64,000 nt of DNA from Deltaproteobacteria bacterium (GTDB lineage Bacteria; Myxococcota_A; UBA796; UBA2385), in contig JAEUKK010000126.1 in assembly GCA_016792625.1 (NCBI GenBank), positions 148,416 through 212,415 on the forward strand, read 5' to 3'. The notes under the pieces were generated by a model, which was given only the letters and a program-made list of their open reading frames with translations, was not told the DNA's origin and did not search any database. This document shows positions 44,084 through 53,375 of this stretch, in pieces; the stretch's first letter is position 1, and each line of letters starts with the position of its first letter. The translations under genes and the position numbers were made by a program.

Positions 44084-45361
44084 GTGCGCGAAGAGCCGGC
44101 GACGCTCGCGGACTTTGCCGGACTGCGCTGGCGCTTCGATGATGCGGCGGGCAGAGTGCCGGCGGCCGCGGGGAGCCTCCCCGCCCCGTGGCCCGGGGAG
44201 ATCGTGCACCACGCCGCCCAGGATGCGCTGCTCACCGCGCCCTCGCTGCACACCTCTCCGCTGGAGAGCGCCCTGCTCGACGCGCAAGCCCTCGCTGAGG
44301 CCGCGCGCACGCCCGGGGCCAGCTACAGCTTCCTCAAGCAGCTCAGCACGAGCGATCCGGGTGAGCTGCTCGCCTTCATCGAGCGGGTGGGCGCGCGGCA
44401 GCCTCCGGAGCTTCGCCAGCGCTGGCAGCGCCTGCTCCCCAGCCTCGACAACCGCCGCTTCTTCCAGGCCTTCGCTGAGCTGCTCGCGGTGGGCTGGGCG
44501 GCGGGCGCGGGCCTCCACGCCGATGGCCTGCGCTGGCCCGAGGCGGCGATCTCGCTCCGCGCCGCCGACGGTCGCGCCGCCGACCTGCTCGTCCTGGGGC
44601 TCATTCGCGGCGTGCGTGCCGCTCCCGACGGCGAGCAGGTGCGGGCGCTGGTCGCCGCCCTGGACCGGGTGAGCTCGCGGGCGCGCATCGCCGTGCTCGT
44701 CCGCCGCTGGCTACCCGAGGGCTTCGACCCCGAGCCGGTGCGCCGGGCGATCGAGCTGTGGCTGCGCGAGGTCGACCGCGGCGGCTGGGATGGCCGATAC
44801 GCCGCCTATGACGATGAGCACGTCAGCCTCGAGTTCGCGCTGACCGGCGAGACCCGCGCGCCCCGCCAAGGTGCGGTGAGCTTCGCGCTACCGCCCGCCG
44901 ACGGCCACCGCACCTTGGACGCCGTCGCTGACCTCGTGCTCGGCGCTGCCGACGCATGGCGGGCCACAGCGCCGCGCGACGGCCGCCCGCTGCTCGTCGC
45001 CGTGGTCGCCGACCAGCCGCTCTCGTTGCCCCCGGGCGGCCTGCGCGAGCTGCTCTATGGCAAAGCAGCCGAGCAGAGCGGCGGTGAAGAGGGCCTTTTG
45101 CTCACGTACGGGCCCGAGATGTCGCACAGCATCTTCCGCGACCCCTTGCAGGCGCGGCTCGGCGGGGTCTGCGTGCTGGAGCGGATCGGCGACGGCGTCG
45201 AGCTCCGCGACCACCTTCTGCTCAACCCCTGGTGCGGGCGGCAGCTCGGTGGTTTGCCCTGGCCCGGCCCGGTGACCGGGCCCGTGCGCTGGTCGGGCGA
45301 GCGGCCGGTGGTCCGGGCGGCCGGCGGTGCCCGGCGGCCCACCCACGGCGGGCGCCGCTGA
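44084..45361 (+). CDS. Conserved-looking protein of unknown function
   Basis: GTG 44084 starts 8 nt after the subtilase stop; the longer in-frame region to 43604 overlaps the subtilase and is not supported. The 425 residues have no signal peptide or membrane segment. Low-complexity composition is rich in Ala, Leu and Arg; helical segments run around residues 60-170, and a mixed region follows (SLEFALTGETR, LLLTYGPEMSHSIFRD, GVCVLERIGDGVELRDHLLLNPWCGRQ). I do not recognise a family. Tight spacing to the protease suggests one transcript. Confidence 0.7.
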   Translation: MREEPATLADFAGLRWRFDDAAGRVPAAAGSLPAPWPGEIVHHAAQDALLTAPSLHTSPLESALLDAQALAEAARTPGASYSFLKQLSTSDPGELLAFIERVGARQPPELRQRWQRLLPSLDNRRFFQAFAELLAVGWAAGAGLHADGLRWPEAAISLRAADGRAADLLVLGLIRGVRAAPDGEQVRALVAALDRVSSRARIAVLVRRWLPEGFDPEPVRRAIELWLREVDRGGWDGRYAAYDDEHVSLEFALTGETRAPRQGAVSFALPPADGHRTLDAVADLVLGAADAWRATAPRDGRPLLVAVVADQPLSLPPGGLRELLYGKAAEQSGGEEGLLLTYGPEMSHSIFRDPLQARLGGVCVLERIGDGVELRDHLLLNPWCGRQLGGLPWPGPVTGPVRWSGERPVVRAAGGARRPTHGGRR

Positions 45362-45583
45362 GCGCAGCCGCTGCGGCTTGGGCGCGCTGTGGGCCGTGTG
45401 TGGGCCCCGCAAGGAAGGCCCGCCGGTGGTGGAGGGCGCCCCGGCGCCGCAATAGCCCGCCGCGGTCGGGGCTTTGGACCCTGCGCGGGCCCGGCGTGGG
45501 CCTGCGCCCGCGGCCCGCCCGCGGGATCCAGGCCACCCCTCTCCTCCCCTCCCCTCGGCGCAGCGCCGACCCGTGGAGCTCCC

Positions 45584-47362
45584 ATGACCCTCCTCCTCCT
45601 CTCGACCCTCGCCGCGATGGCGGGCGTGCCCAAGGCCTCGTCCGAGCTGAAGAACGACAAGGGCAAGATGCCGGTGGACCTTGCCTTTGACGGCCTGCTG
45701 AGCACGGCCTGGGCCGAGGCCGACAAGGGGCCCGGCGAGGGGCAGTGGGTCGAGATCGACCTCGGCAAGGTGATGGATCTGCGCGGCGTCTCGGTGTGGG
45801 CCGGTGACCTGTCCGAGGGGGAGCGCAGCTTCAAAGAGAGCTCCCGCCCGAAGGTGCTCCACATCGAGGTGGACGGCAAGCCCATGGGCGATCCGGCGCG
45901 GGTCCGCGACGAGATCAGCCGCGTCGACGTGAAGCTCTCGGGTACCGGTCGGAAGGTCAGGGTCGTCTTTGACGAGGTCTACACCGGCTACGTGTACAAC
46001 GACCTCTATGTGGCCGAAATCGCGGTCAACTTCCCCGAAAACGACCCCGACCAGACCAAGCGGCTCGACGCCTGGGTCGAGTCCAAAGACGCGGCCAAGA
46101 AGGCCGAGGCCTTCAAGGCCCAGCTCGATGCCAGCTTCGACATCTGCCAAAAGGCCGAGGGCGACACCAAAGACGCCTTCCGCTTCATCGAGCGCGCGGT
46201 GTCCGATGGCCCGGCCTTTGTGCACGAGCAGATCATGAAGACCGTGCCCGCCGGCTTCCGGGCCCAAGCGGTGCGCAGCAGCGGCCGCGCGCGCAAGGCG
46301 CTGCGCCTGCTCAAAGATGCCAACGGCATCCCCGCCCTGCGCATGGCTGCCCTGCGGGCCACCGGCGAGGACGCGGCCGAGCTCGAGGGGCACGTCGAGG
46401 CGCTCGAGGCCTACAACGAGCTGATCGGCGGTCGGAACCGCACCAACGTCCGCTACTGGGGTGAGAGCGGCTTCGTGCCCGGCGCCCTGCGCAGCTTCGG
46501 CGAGCCCATGGGCATCGAGATCGACCGAAACGGGCGGGTGCTGGTGGCCGACATCGGCAACAACCGCATCCAGGCCTTCTCGGACGAGGGGCGCCCCGAG
46601 CGCCAGTGGGGCCTCGCGATGGACATCACCAATGTGTGGTTCCAAGGCACCCGCAAGTGGTACGCCTCGGGCGCCAATGGAAGTGAAGAGCCTGGCGGCT
46701 GGACCAACCCGCTCGACGTGACCTTGATCCCGGGCAAAGAGGCGGACGGTTTTGCGGCCATTGACGCGCTGGGCCGCATTCAGGTCGTCGACGCTGAGGG
46801 CAACACCAAGATTGGGTGGAAGGTCGAGACCAAACGGAAGCCCGAGCCCGGCGTGGGCGGCGAGGCCTACCTCTCCTACCTGCCCAAGAAGAAGGCCCTG
46901 CTGGCCGTGATGCGCGACGAGGGCATCATCTACAGCCTCGAGTCCGAAGAGCTGGGCCGCTTTAAGTTCAGCGGCGGCGTGCCCAACGCGGTCGAGATCG
47001 GCAAAAAAGGCCAGATCTTCGTCGCCGAGGGCCGCGAGGTCGTGCTGTACAACCACGACGGCTTCCGACACGGCGCGGTCATCTTCTACCAAGACCTCAA
47101 CGAAGGTTTTGAGGACATGGACATCTCGCTCGACGAGCTCGGGCGGATCTGGGTCCTCACTGACACCGGGCACGTCCACGTCTTCGCCAAGCCGGGCAAA
47201 AAAGAGTTCTCGATGAAGGTCATCGACCGGCCGCTCAAGCACCCCCGCTTCGCCGTGCGCCAAGACGTCGTCTACATCGTCAGCGACGACGAGATCGAGC
47301 GGATCGACGTCGCCCAGATGCGGCTCGACGAGGCCGCGAAGGCCGCCGAGGCTGGCAAGTGA
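45584..47362 (+). CDS. Secreted discoidin-like / NHL-repeat protein
   Basis: ATG 45584 has GGAG about 6 nt upstream. The 592-residue product has a short signal peptide (TLLLLSTLAAMAG), then an F5/8 type C (discoidin)-like beta-sandwich, about 20-155 (LAFDGLLSTAWAE, WVEIDLGKVMDLRGVSVWAG, VRVVFDEV...). A helical linker (about 165-280) and a propeller region with NHL-like repeats follow (MGIEIDRNGRVLVADIGNNRIQAFSDEGRPERQWG; AIDALGRIQVVDAEG; GIIYSLESEELGRFKF). Such combinations usually bind glycans or proteins outside the cell. Followed by a lipoprotein gene whose GTG overlaps this stop. Confidence 0.8.
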   Translation: MTLLLLSTLAAMAGVPKASSELKNDKGKMPVDLAFDGLLSTAWAEADKGPGEGQWVEIDLGKVMDLRGVSVWAGDLSEGERSFKESSRPKVLHIEVDGKPMGDPARVRDEISRVDVKLSGTGRKVRVVFDEVYTGYVYNDLYVAEIAVNFPENDPDQTKRLDAWVESKDAAKKAEAFKAQLDASFDICQKAEGDTKDAFRFIERAVSDGPAFVHEQIMKTVPAGFRAQAVRSSGRARKALRLLKDANGIPALRMAALRATGEDAAELEGHVEALEAYNELIGGRNRTNVRYWGESGFVPGALRSFGEPMGIEIDRNGRVLVADIGNNRIQAFSDEGRPERQWGLAMDITNVWFQGTRKWYASGANGSEEPGGWTNPLDVTLIPGKEADGFAAIDALGRIQVVDAEGNTKIGWKVETKRKPEPGVGGEAYLSYLPKKKALLAVMRDEGIIYSLESEELGRFKFSGGVPNAVEIGKKGQIFVAEGREVVLYNHDGFRHGAVIFYQDLNEGFEDMDISLDELGRIWVLTDTGHVHVFAKPGKKEFSMKVIDRPLKHPRFAVRQDVVYIVSDDEIERIDVAQMRLDEAAKAAEAGK

Positions 47363-48783
47363 GGGGCGGGCGGGCGCGCGCCGACCTGGCTTCTGCGCTC
47401 CTGCTCGCCGCTCTGCTCGTGTCATGCAGCGGCGGGGCGACCGCCCCCGACCCGGCGCCCGGATCGCCCGCACCCTCCCCCTCCGCCGCGTCAGGCGAAG
47501 CGCCAGCGCCGACCGCAGCCGGTGCGGCGCCAGCCGAGGGCGCCGCGCAAAAGACGGACGCCATCGTCGTCCCCGCGCTCGACCCTGATGTGTGGACGGC
47601 AGACCGCATCGGCGCGCTCACGCCGACCCTCCCCCTCCGCTCGGCCAAGACCCCCGCGCCGCTGCCCGCCACTGAGGGGCGCTACCCCAAGACCGCGCGC
47701 AAGCTCGAAGAGCACGTGCGCACCTGGGGCCGGACCCCGGGGGACGCGTGGGCCATCGGCCACGCCCTGCTCGCGCTGGGCCCCGACATGATGTTGTCAA
47801 ACGGCGAGGCGGCGGTGCCTTGGCTGTTCCGCACCTTCGCCGTGGAGTACCGCGCAGGGGGGCGCTCGCTCATCCGCTTCCCCCGGTCGGCGGGCAAGGT
47901 CCGGGTCGAGCCGCACGCCGCGCTGATGCTCAAGATCTTCGCCGAGATTGGCGTCTCTCCCGACCTTCCCGTCGTGGTCGGCGGCAACGCGTATACGGTG
48001 GCCGACCTCTACCGTGGCGTGCTCATCCACAGCGCGCTCGAGCCACGCACCAACCACTCGACCTTCGAGAGCCCCAACGACATGCCCTGGGCCCTGCAGG
48101 CCCTCGCGACCTGGGCGCCACTGCAGGCGCCCCCGGCGGCAGGCGGGGCAGCGGCGGGCCCGCCCGACCTGCGCTGGGTGGCCGCCGACGGCACCCGGAT
48201 GAGCCTGCGCGACTTGTCGGTGTTCAACGCCGGCGTGCTCGTGGCAGAGAGCCAGCCCCTGTTCGTGGCGATGGAGTCGGGGGCGGCTTTTGAAAAGAAG
48301 GGCCAGGGCATCGTGAAGTACACCTGCGGCGGCGCGCACCTGCTGCAGGGCGTGGCCTTCGCCACCGCGCGCGGCCTGAACACCGAGCTGGGCGCCAAAG
48401 CCGTCGCGGGCCAGGTGCGCTTGGCCTTCTGGCGTCTGCCCCAAGAGCTGGCCCTCTACGACGCGCTGACCAAGCAGCACCCCGAGCACACGGACCTGCT
48501 GCTGGTCCAGCGCCTCAAATACACGGGGCACTTCCTCGAGTCCATGCACAAAATGGCCGCTATGGGCATCTTTTCGCCCGACCCGACCCAACAGAAGCTG
48601 CTGGTCGGGGCCGCGGACCAGGTGGTGCTGACCGTCGAGGCGCTGCAGCAGCGCGGTGTTCTCGCCAAGATGGACGCGCTGCGCACCAGCAACGAGCAGA
48701 TGTACCTCGACCTCATCGGCGACGCGGCGCACGCGGCGCGTGGCCTTCGTTTGGCCCTCGGCGAGGACAGCGTGGCCTATTGA
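47359..48783 (+). CDS. Lipoprotein of unknown function
   Basis: GTG 47359 overlaps the upstream TGA (GTGA), so translation is coupled. The 474 residues open with a lipoprotein signal (LLLAALLVSC) and a Pro/Ala/Ser-rich linker (about 25-75). The rest is mostly alpha-helical (about 100-470), with a YTCGGAHLLQGVAFATARG segment containing the only internal cysteine. I do not recognise the fold. The partner upstream carries discoidin and propeller domains, so both may act as one surface complex. Confidence 0.78.
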   Translation: MRGGRARADLASALLLAALLVSCSGGATAPDPAPGSPAPSPSAASGEAPAPTAAGAAPAEGAAQKTDAIVVPALDPDVWTADRIGALTPTLPLRSAKTPAPLPATEGRYPKTARKLEEHVRTWGRTPGDAWAIGHALLALGPDMMLSNGEAAVPWLFRTFAVEYRAGGRSLIRFPRSAGKVRVEPHAALMLKIFAEIGVSPDLPVVVGGNAYTVADLYRGVLIHSALEPRTNHSTFESPNDMPWALQALATWAPLQAPPAAGGAAAGPPDLRWVAADGTRMSLRDLSVFNAGVLVAESQPLFVAMESGAAFEKKGQGIVKYTCGGAHLLQGVAFATARGLNTELGAKAVAGQVRLAFWRLPQELALYDALTKQHPEHTDLLLVQRLKYTGHFLESMHKMAAMGIFSPDPTQQKLLVGAADQVVLTVEALQQRGVLAKMDALRTSNEQMYLDLIGDAAHAARGLRLALGEDSVAY

Positions 48784-48801
48784 GGCGTCGACCCTCGACC
48801 G

Positions 48802-49566
48802 TCAGCGTGGCCCGAGCTGGCCTTGGAGCGCCAACATCGCCAGCTCACGCAGCGCGAGATCGACCCAGCCGCGCACGAAGGGCACGGCCCGCCCCGCCCA
48901 GCCGGCCCGCAAGGCCAGCGCGGTCTGGTGGGCGCAGCGCGCGAGCTCGTGCTCATCGGCCGACAAGGCCCGCGCGGTCAGCACTTCTAGGGCCAAGGTC
49001 CACCGCAGGCGGGCGCCTGCGTCGAGGGCAGCATCAGCGAGGGACTCGACAAGCGCGTTGATCTGCGCGTGGTCGGGGCCAGGGGGCTGCAGCGCCTCAA
49101 GCAGCGGCTCAAGCGCGTCGGAGAGCAGGTCGGCCTCGACGCCGAAGCGGAGCTCACCGTCCTCGGCGAGCAGGGGGCCCGCCTCGGGCGGACCGGCGGG
49201 CGGACCCTGGGGCTGGCGGGAGAGCGGGTCGATGAGCCGGCCGCTGGTGAGCACATCAGCGGGGATGGCGTCCAGCACGGCATCCCAGCCCTCGGGAGGG
49301 GTCGCGCCCTCACCCTCCACCACGCGGAGCAGGTAGTGCAGGCCGACGTGGCTGGGCACGGGCTGCAGGCCGTGCTGGCCCACCACCCCTGTGGTCAGGC
49401 GCACGGCGTCCTCGGCGGAGAGGCGGGCGAGCTCGGGCTCGCGCAGGCCCTCTCCGGCGACCAGGGCGCCGGCGATGAGCAGACAGGGACCCTCCCCGAG
49501 CACGAGGACCAGGGGCACCGCGCCGTCGGGCTCCGGCGCGCCGAGCAGCGCGAGGGGTGGCCTCAT
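48802..49566 (-). CDS. Protein of unknown function coupled to maeB
   Basis: ATG 49566 overlaps the maeB stop (the maeB TGA at 49563-49565 lies within ATGA), so it is translationally coupled. The 254-residue protein is Leu/Ala-rich and mostly helical, with a Pro-rich patch near residues 115-130. No motif, signal peptide or membrane segment is visible. I do not recognise the family. Confidence 0.65.
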   Translation of the reverse strand: MRPPLALLGAPEPDGAVPLVLVLGEGPCLLIAGALVAGEGLREPELARLSAEDAVRLTTGVVGQHGLQPVPSHVGLHYLLRVVEGEGATPPEGWDAVLDAIPADVLTSGRLIDPLSRQPQGPPAGPPEAGPLLAEDGELRFGVEADLLSDALEPLLEALQPPGPDHAQINALVESLADAALDAGARLRWTLALEVLTARALSADEHELARCAHQTALALRAGWAGRAVPFVRGWVDLALRELAMLALQGQLGPR

Positions 49567-51842
49567 GCGCGCTCCGCCTGGCTGAGCCGGCCGCTGTCCA
49601 TCGCCTGCTTCACCGTGATGGCCGCCATGTTCACGATGTCCTGCACCGTGGCGCCCAGCGCGAGCACGTTCACCGGCGCGCGCAGCCCGCAGAGGATGGG
49701 GCCGATCGCCGTCGCGCCGCCGAGGTCGCGCAGCAGCTTGTAGGCGATGTTGCCGCTGTTCAACGCGGGGAAAATCAGCACGTTGGCGTCGCCGGCGATC
49801 TGCGAGAAGGGGAAGTCGGCCTGCGCCTTGGCCGGGTTGACCGCGGTGTCGGCCTGCATCTCGCCGTCAATCACCAGGTCAGGTCGAAGCTTGCGCACGA
49901 TCTTCACGGCCTCGACGACCTTGTCGACCTCGGGCGCGCCGCGGATCTCGCCAAAATCGCTGTAGCTGAGCATGGCGATGCGGGGCTCATCCCCAAAGGT
50001 GCGGGCCACTTCGGCGGTGTTGATCGCGATCTGGGCCAGGGTCGCCGGATCGGGGTCGCGGTTCACCGTGCAGTCGCCCAGGTACAGCCGCCGCTCTTGG
50101 AAGAGCATGGCGTACACGGCGCTGATCACGCGCACGCCGGGCGCCGGGCCGAGCACCTGCAGCGCCGGCCGCAGGGTGACGTTGTAGGGGGTGGCCAAGC
50201 CGCCGACAAAACCGCAGGCGTGCCCCTGGCGGACCATCATCAGGCCCCAGGTCGTCGGGTTGTGCATCATCCCGCGGACCGCCGTGTAGGTCAGGCCCTT
50301 GCGCTGGCGCTCGGCCCACAGCGCCTGGGCGTACTCCTCCATGCGCTCGTCGTCGTGAATCTCGACGATCTCGATGCCGCGCAGCTGCACGCCGTGCTGC
50401 TCGGCCCGCTGCAGCACCTTCCAAGCCTCGCCGATGAGCAGGGGCTGGCAGATGCCCTCGTCGGCGAGCAGCTGGGCCGCGCGCAGCACCCGGGGGTGCG
50501 TGCCGTCGGCGAAGACCACCTTGGGCTTGCTGATCCGCGCCCGGTTCATCAGCGGGCGGATGATCTCTTTGCTGCGCTCGACCATCCGCTCGAGGCGCTG
50601 CCGGTAGGCGTCGTAGTCGGGGATCGGCGCGCGGGCGACGCCCGAGAGCTCGGCCGCGCGGGCCACGCTCGGCGCCACCCACAGCAGCACCCGCGGGTCA
50701 AAAGGTTTGGGGATCAAGTAGTCAGGCCCAAAGCGGATGGCCTCGAGGCCATAGGCGGCGAGCACGCTGTCGGGCACGTCTTGGCGGGCGAGCTCAGCCA
50801 GGGCCTTGGCCGCGGCGACCTTCATCTCCTCGTTGATCGCGCGGGCCCGGCAGTCGAGCGCGCCGCGGAACACGAAGGGGAAGCCCAAGACATTGTTGAC
50901 TTGGTTTGGGTAGTCGCTGCGACCCGTGGCGACAATGGCGTCAGGCACGGCGGCCTTGGCCTCTTCGTAGGTGATCTCAGGGTCAGGGTTGGCCATCGCG
51001 AAGATGATGGGCTGCGGCCGCATGCCCTTGAGCATGTCGCCGGTGACGATGCCCCCCACGCTCAGGCCCATGAACACGTCGGCGCCCACCAAGACCTCGG
51101 CCAGCTTCATCGGCGGAGAGGGCTGAGCGAAGGCCTCTTTCTCGGGGAACATATCGACCGGGCGCCCCACATAGACCAAGCCGTGGAGATCCAACATCCA
51201 GACGTTCTCGCGGCGGACGCCGACCGAGACGAACATCCGCGCGGTGGCGATGGCCGCCGCGCCCGCGCCGGAGAAGACGACCTTCATGTCCTCGAGGCGA
51301 CGGTTGGTGACCAAGGCCGCGTTGATCAGCGCAGCCGACGCGATCATCGCCGTGCCGTGCTGGTCGTCGTGGAAGACGGGGATGTCGAGCGCGGCCTGCA
51401 GCTCGCGCTCGATGCGAAAGCAGTCCGGCGCGCGGATGTCTTCGAGGTTGACCCCGCCAAAAGTGGGGGCCATGGCCTTGACCGCCGCGATGACCTCGTC
51501 AGGCGTGGGCGCGTTCAGCTCGATGTCGAAGCAGTCGATGTCGGCGAACTTTTTGAACAGGTTTGCCTTGCCCTCCATCACTGGCTTGGCCGCGAGCGGG
51601 CCAACGTTGCCCAAGCCGAGGACCGCCGTGCCGTTGGTCACCACCGCCACGAGGTTGCCCCGGGTGGTGAGATCAAAGACCCGCTCGGGATCTTTGGCGA
51701 TGTCGCGGCAGGGCTCGGCCACCCCCGGCGAGTAGGCCAAGGTCAGGTCGCGCTGGGTGAGCAGCGGCTTGGTGGGGACCACCGCGAGCTTCCCTGGCCG
51801 GCCGTTTTGGTGGTAGTCGAGCGCGTCTTCGCGGAGGCCCAT
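49563..51842 (-). CDS. maeB: NADP-dependent malic enzyme with C-terminal phosphotransacetylase domain
   Basis: 759 residues from ATG 51842, behind GAGGGGAG. The malic enzyme domain (about 1-420) shows LTLAYSPGVAEPCRDIA, LGLGNVGPLAAKPVMEGK, DIPVFHDDQHGTA and VVFSGAGAAAIA. The C-terminal domain (about 430-759) is phosphotransacetylase-like but in MaeB proteins is regulatory, binding acetyl-CoA. It converts malate to pyruvate with CO2 and NADPH. The length fits MaeB. It is followed by a coupled unknown gene, and rnpB lies upstream on the same strand. Confidence 0.95.
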   Translation of the reverse strand: MGLREDALDYHQNGRPGKLAVVPTKPLLTQRDLTLAYSPGVAEPCRDIAKDPERVFDLTTRGNLVAVVTNGTAVLGLGNVGPLAAKPVMEGKANLFKKFADIDCFDIELNAPTPDEVIAAVKAMAPTFGGVNLEDIRAPDCFRIERELQAALDIPVFHDDQHGTAMIASAALINAALVTNRRLEDMKVVFSGAGAAAIATARMFVSVGVRRENVWMLDLHGLVYVGRPVDMFPEKEAFAQPSPPMKLAEVLVGADVFMGLSVGGIVTGDMLKGMRPQPIIFAMANPDPEITYEEAKAAVPDAIVATGRSDYPNQVNNVLGFPFVFRGALDCRARAINEEMKVAAAKALAELARQDVPDSVLAAYGLEAIRFGPDYLIPKPFDPRVLLWVAPSVARAAELSGVARAPIPDYDAYRQRLERMVERSKEIIRPLMNRARISKPKVVFADGTHPRVLRAAQLLADEGICQPLLIGEAWKVLQRAEQHGVQLRGIEIVEIHDDERMEEYAQALWAERQRKGLTYTAVRGMMHNPTTWGLMMVRQGHACGFVGGLATPYNVTLRPALQVLGPAPGVRVISAVYAMLFQERRLYLGDCTVNRDPDPATLAQIAINTAEVARTFGDEPRIAMLSYSDFGEIRGAPEVDKVVEAVKIVRKLRPDLVIDGEMQADTAVNPAKAQADFPFSQIAGDANVLIFPALNSGNIAYKLLRDLGGATAIGPILCGLRAPVNVLALGATVQDIVNMAAITVKQAMDSGRLSQAERA

Positions 51843-52008
51843 GTTCTCCCCTCAGCACGGGGCAACGAGGGCCCGCGCGGAGCCGGGGCATAGCCGGGGC
51901 GGAGGGCCGGCGCACCCGGGCCCATCCCCGCCACCCGCCGCAGATTATCGACCTGCACGCCATCTTGATCCATCGGCGTGGTCGCGGGCCCTCCGGTGCC
52001 GGCCCCCC

Positions 52009-52050
52009 AAAAAAGGAACCGCCCCGCCCGCGGTGAAGCGAACGGGGCGG
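52009..52050 (-). terminator. rnpB terminator
   Basis: On the minus strand an 8-bp GC stem (52043-52050 with 52019-52026) is followed by TTCC and a run of six T (52009-52014). It begins directly after the 3' strand of the RNase P RNA closing helix. Confidence 0.85.
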
Positions 52051-52535
52051 GCTGGAGGCGCCCATAAGCCGAGTTCTGTTCCGCGGGCCGCTCGCGCCGC
52101 CCGCGGTGGAGATCATTCGTCTAGGCCCGCCGTCACCGGCGGGCTCAAGCGGTCTACCCGGGAGCTGGGGCGAGCCGCCCCATGTGCCCCCCATTTGACC
52201 TTGCACCGGATGGGGTTTGCCTGGCCGCCCCTGTCTCCAGGGGCGCCGGTGCGCTCTTACCGCACCCTTTCAACCTGACCGCGCGGGTAAACCCCGCGCC
52301 CGGACCTCTGGCCCCCAACGACCCAAGGGATGGGGGGCGAGCGGCGCCGGACCCGTAGGTGGCGGTCTGCTCTCTGTTGCACTTTCCTCCAGGTCGCCCT
52401 GACCGGGGGTTACCCGGCATCCTGCCCTGTGGTGCCCGGACTTTCCTCCCGCGGTGCCGGCGCTGCCGATTCGGGCCGAGGCCCGTGCTCCAGCGCGCCA
52501 GCGGATCCGCCGGCGATCCCCTGTGCTCCTCCAGC
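52051..52535 (-). ncRNA. rnpB: RNase P RNA, bacterial type A
   Basis: Reading the minus strand, universally conserved blocks appear in the right order. The 5' P4 strand GAGGAAAGTCCGGGC lies near 52455-52441, and CAGGGTGCCGGGTAA-like sequence follows. The GGGTGCGGTAAGAGCGCACC-like helix, TAGACGAATGAT (near 52122-52112) and the 3' segment ACAGAACTCGGCTTAT (near 52079-52064) complete the set. The ends are set by pairing of GCTGGAGG near 52535 with CCTCCAGC at 52051-52058 as helix P1. The length, about 485 nt, is on the long side for type A because the P3 and P12-like arms are extended. It is the catalytic RNA that removes tRNA 5' leaders. Confidence 0.95.
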
Positions 52536-52595
52536 GCGCCGCGGCTATTGCGCGGGGTGGTCGGCGCCCAGGGTCGGCCCTCCGCGGGTCGGCCC

Positions 52596-53231
52596 TCAGC
52601 GGTCGACGGTCGCGGCCAGCGCGTCGACGGCTTGGCGCAGGGCGTCCGGGTCCTCTGCTTGTTCGAAGCGCAGCTCGTAGAGCAGGTGGCCGTCACCGGG
52701 GGCGAAGGCGTGCACCCGCGCCTTGACGTGGATGGTCGGCACGCCCGGGGCGGCGATGCGGGCCTGCAGCGTGCCGCTCTCGACGAAGATGAGCTTGAAG
52801 CTCGATGGCATCGCGAAGGTGGCGCCCTCGACGCTGAGCTGGAGGAGCTGGGCCGGGCTGTGCAGCAGGCTCACCGCTTGGCCCCGCGGAGGCACCAGGG
52901 CGAGCACCCGCCCATCGTCAGAGGCGGCGACCCCCAAGGGCTGAAAACGGTCGATGAAGCCAAGCAACAAGCCGGACTGGCTGCGGTCGGGGACCGGGAC
53001 GCCCGCGCGGATGACGCTGGCCTCAAAGGTCCAGGCCTGACCGTCGAGGTTGACCCACACGCGCACATCTTCGCCGCCCACGAAGCGCTGCAGCGGTGCG
53101 GTCACCACCACCCCGCCGCGCTCGACCCGCACGAGCTGGGCGGCGACCATGCCGCCGCCGCGGGGGAGCAGCTCGCAGCTGATGCGGCGCTGCGCGGCCT
53201 CTTCGAGCATCCGACGCGGGTCTGGCTTCAT
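52596..53231 (-). CDS. PilZ/YcgR-like protein
   Basis: ATG 53231 gives 211 residues. The first half (about 15-95) looks like the YcgR N-terminal beta domain (ISCELLPRGGGMVAAQLVRVERGGVVVTAP). The second half (about 100-205) is PilZ-like (LSVEGATFAMPSSFKLIFVESGTLQARIAAPG, AFAPGDGHLLYELRF). The arginine pair that contacts cyclic di-GMP is not obvious, so it may be a non-binding relative. The gene end is 61 bp upstream of the rnpB 5' end, so the rnpB promoter is probably in that gap or inside this gene. Confidence 0.55.
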   Translation of the reverse strand: MKPDPRRMLEEAAQRRISCELLPRGGGMVAAQLVRVERGGVVVTAPLQRFVGGEDVRVWVNLDGQAWTFEASVIRAGVPVPDRSQSGLLLGFIDRFQPLGVAASDDGRVLALVPPRGQAVSLLHSPAQLLQLSVEGATFAMPSSFKLIFVESGTLQARIAAPGVPTIHVKARVHAFAPGDGHLLYELRFEQAEDPDALRQAVDALAATVDR

Positions 53232-53375
53232 ATTGCCCCCTGCCGCCGGTTCGACGGGCGCCGCCCCAAGCCGGGCCGCGCGGGTCGACGGCCCCGGTCC
53301 GGGCTATCCCGCCGGCGCGCCCGCCGGGGCCGTGTGCGCCGACACGCACGGTCCTCAGGCGCGCCCGGGAGAGCC

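Noticed and set aside
49557..51893. A 778-codon open frame on the plus strand opposite maeB
   Set aside because: The maeB reading is unmistakable; the opposite frame is His/Arg/Val-rich shadow sequence without a ribosome site or domain.
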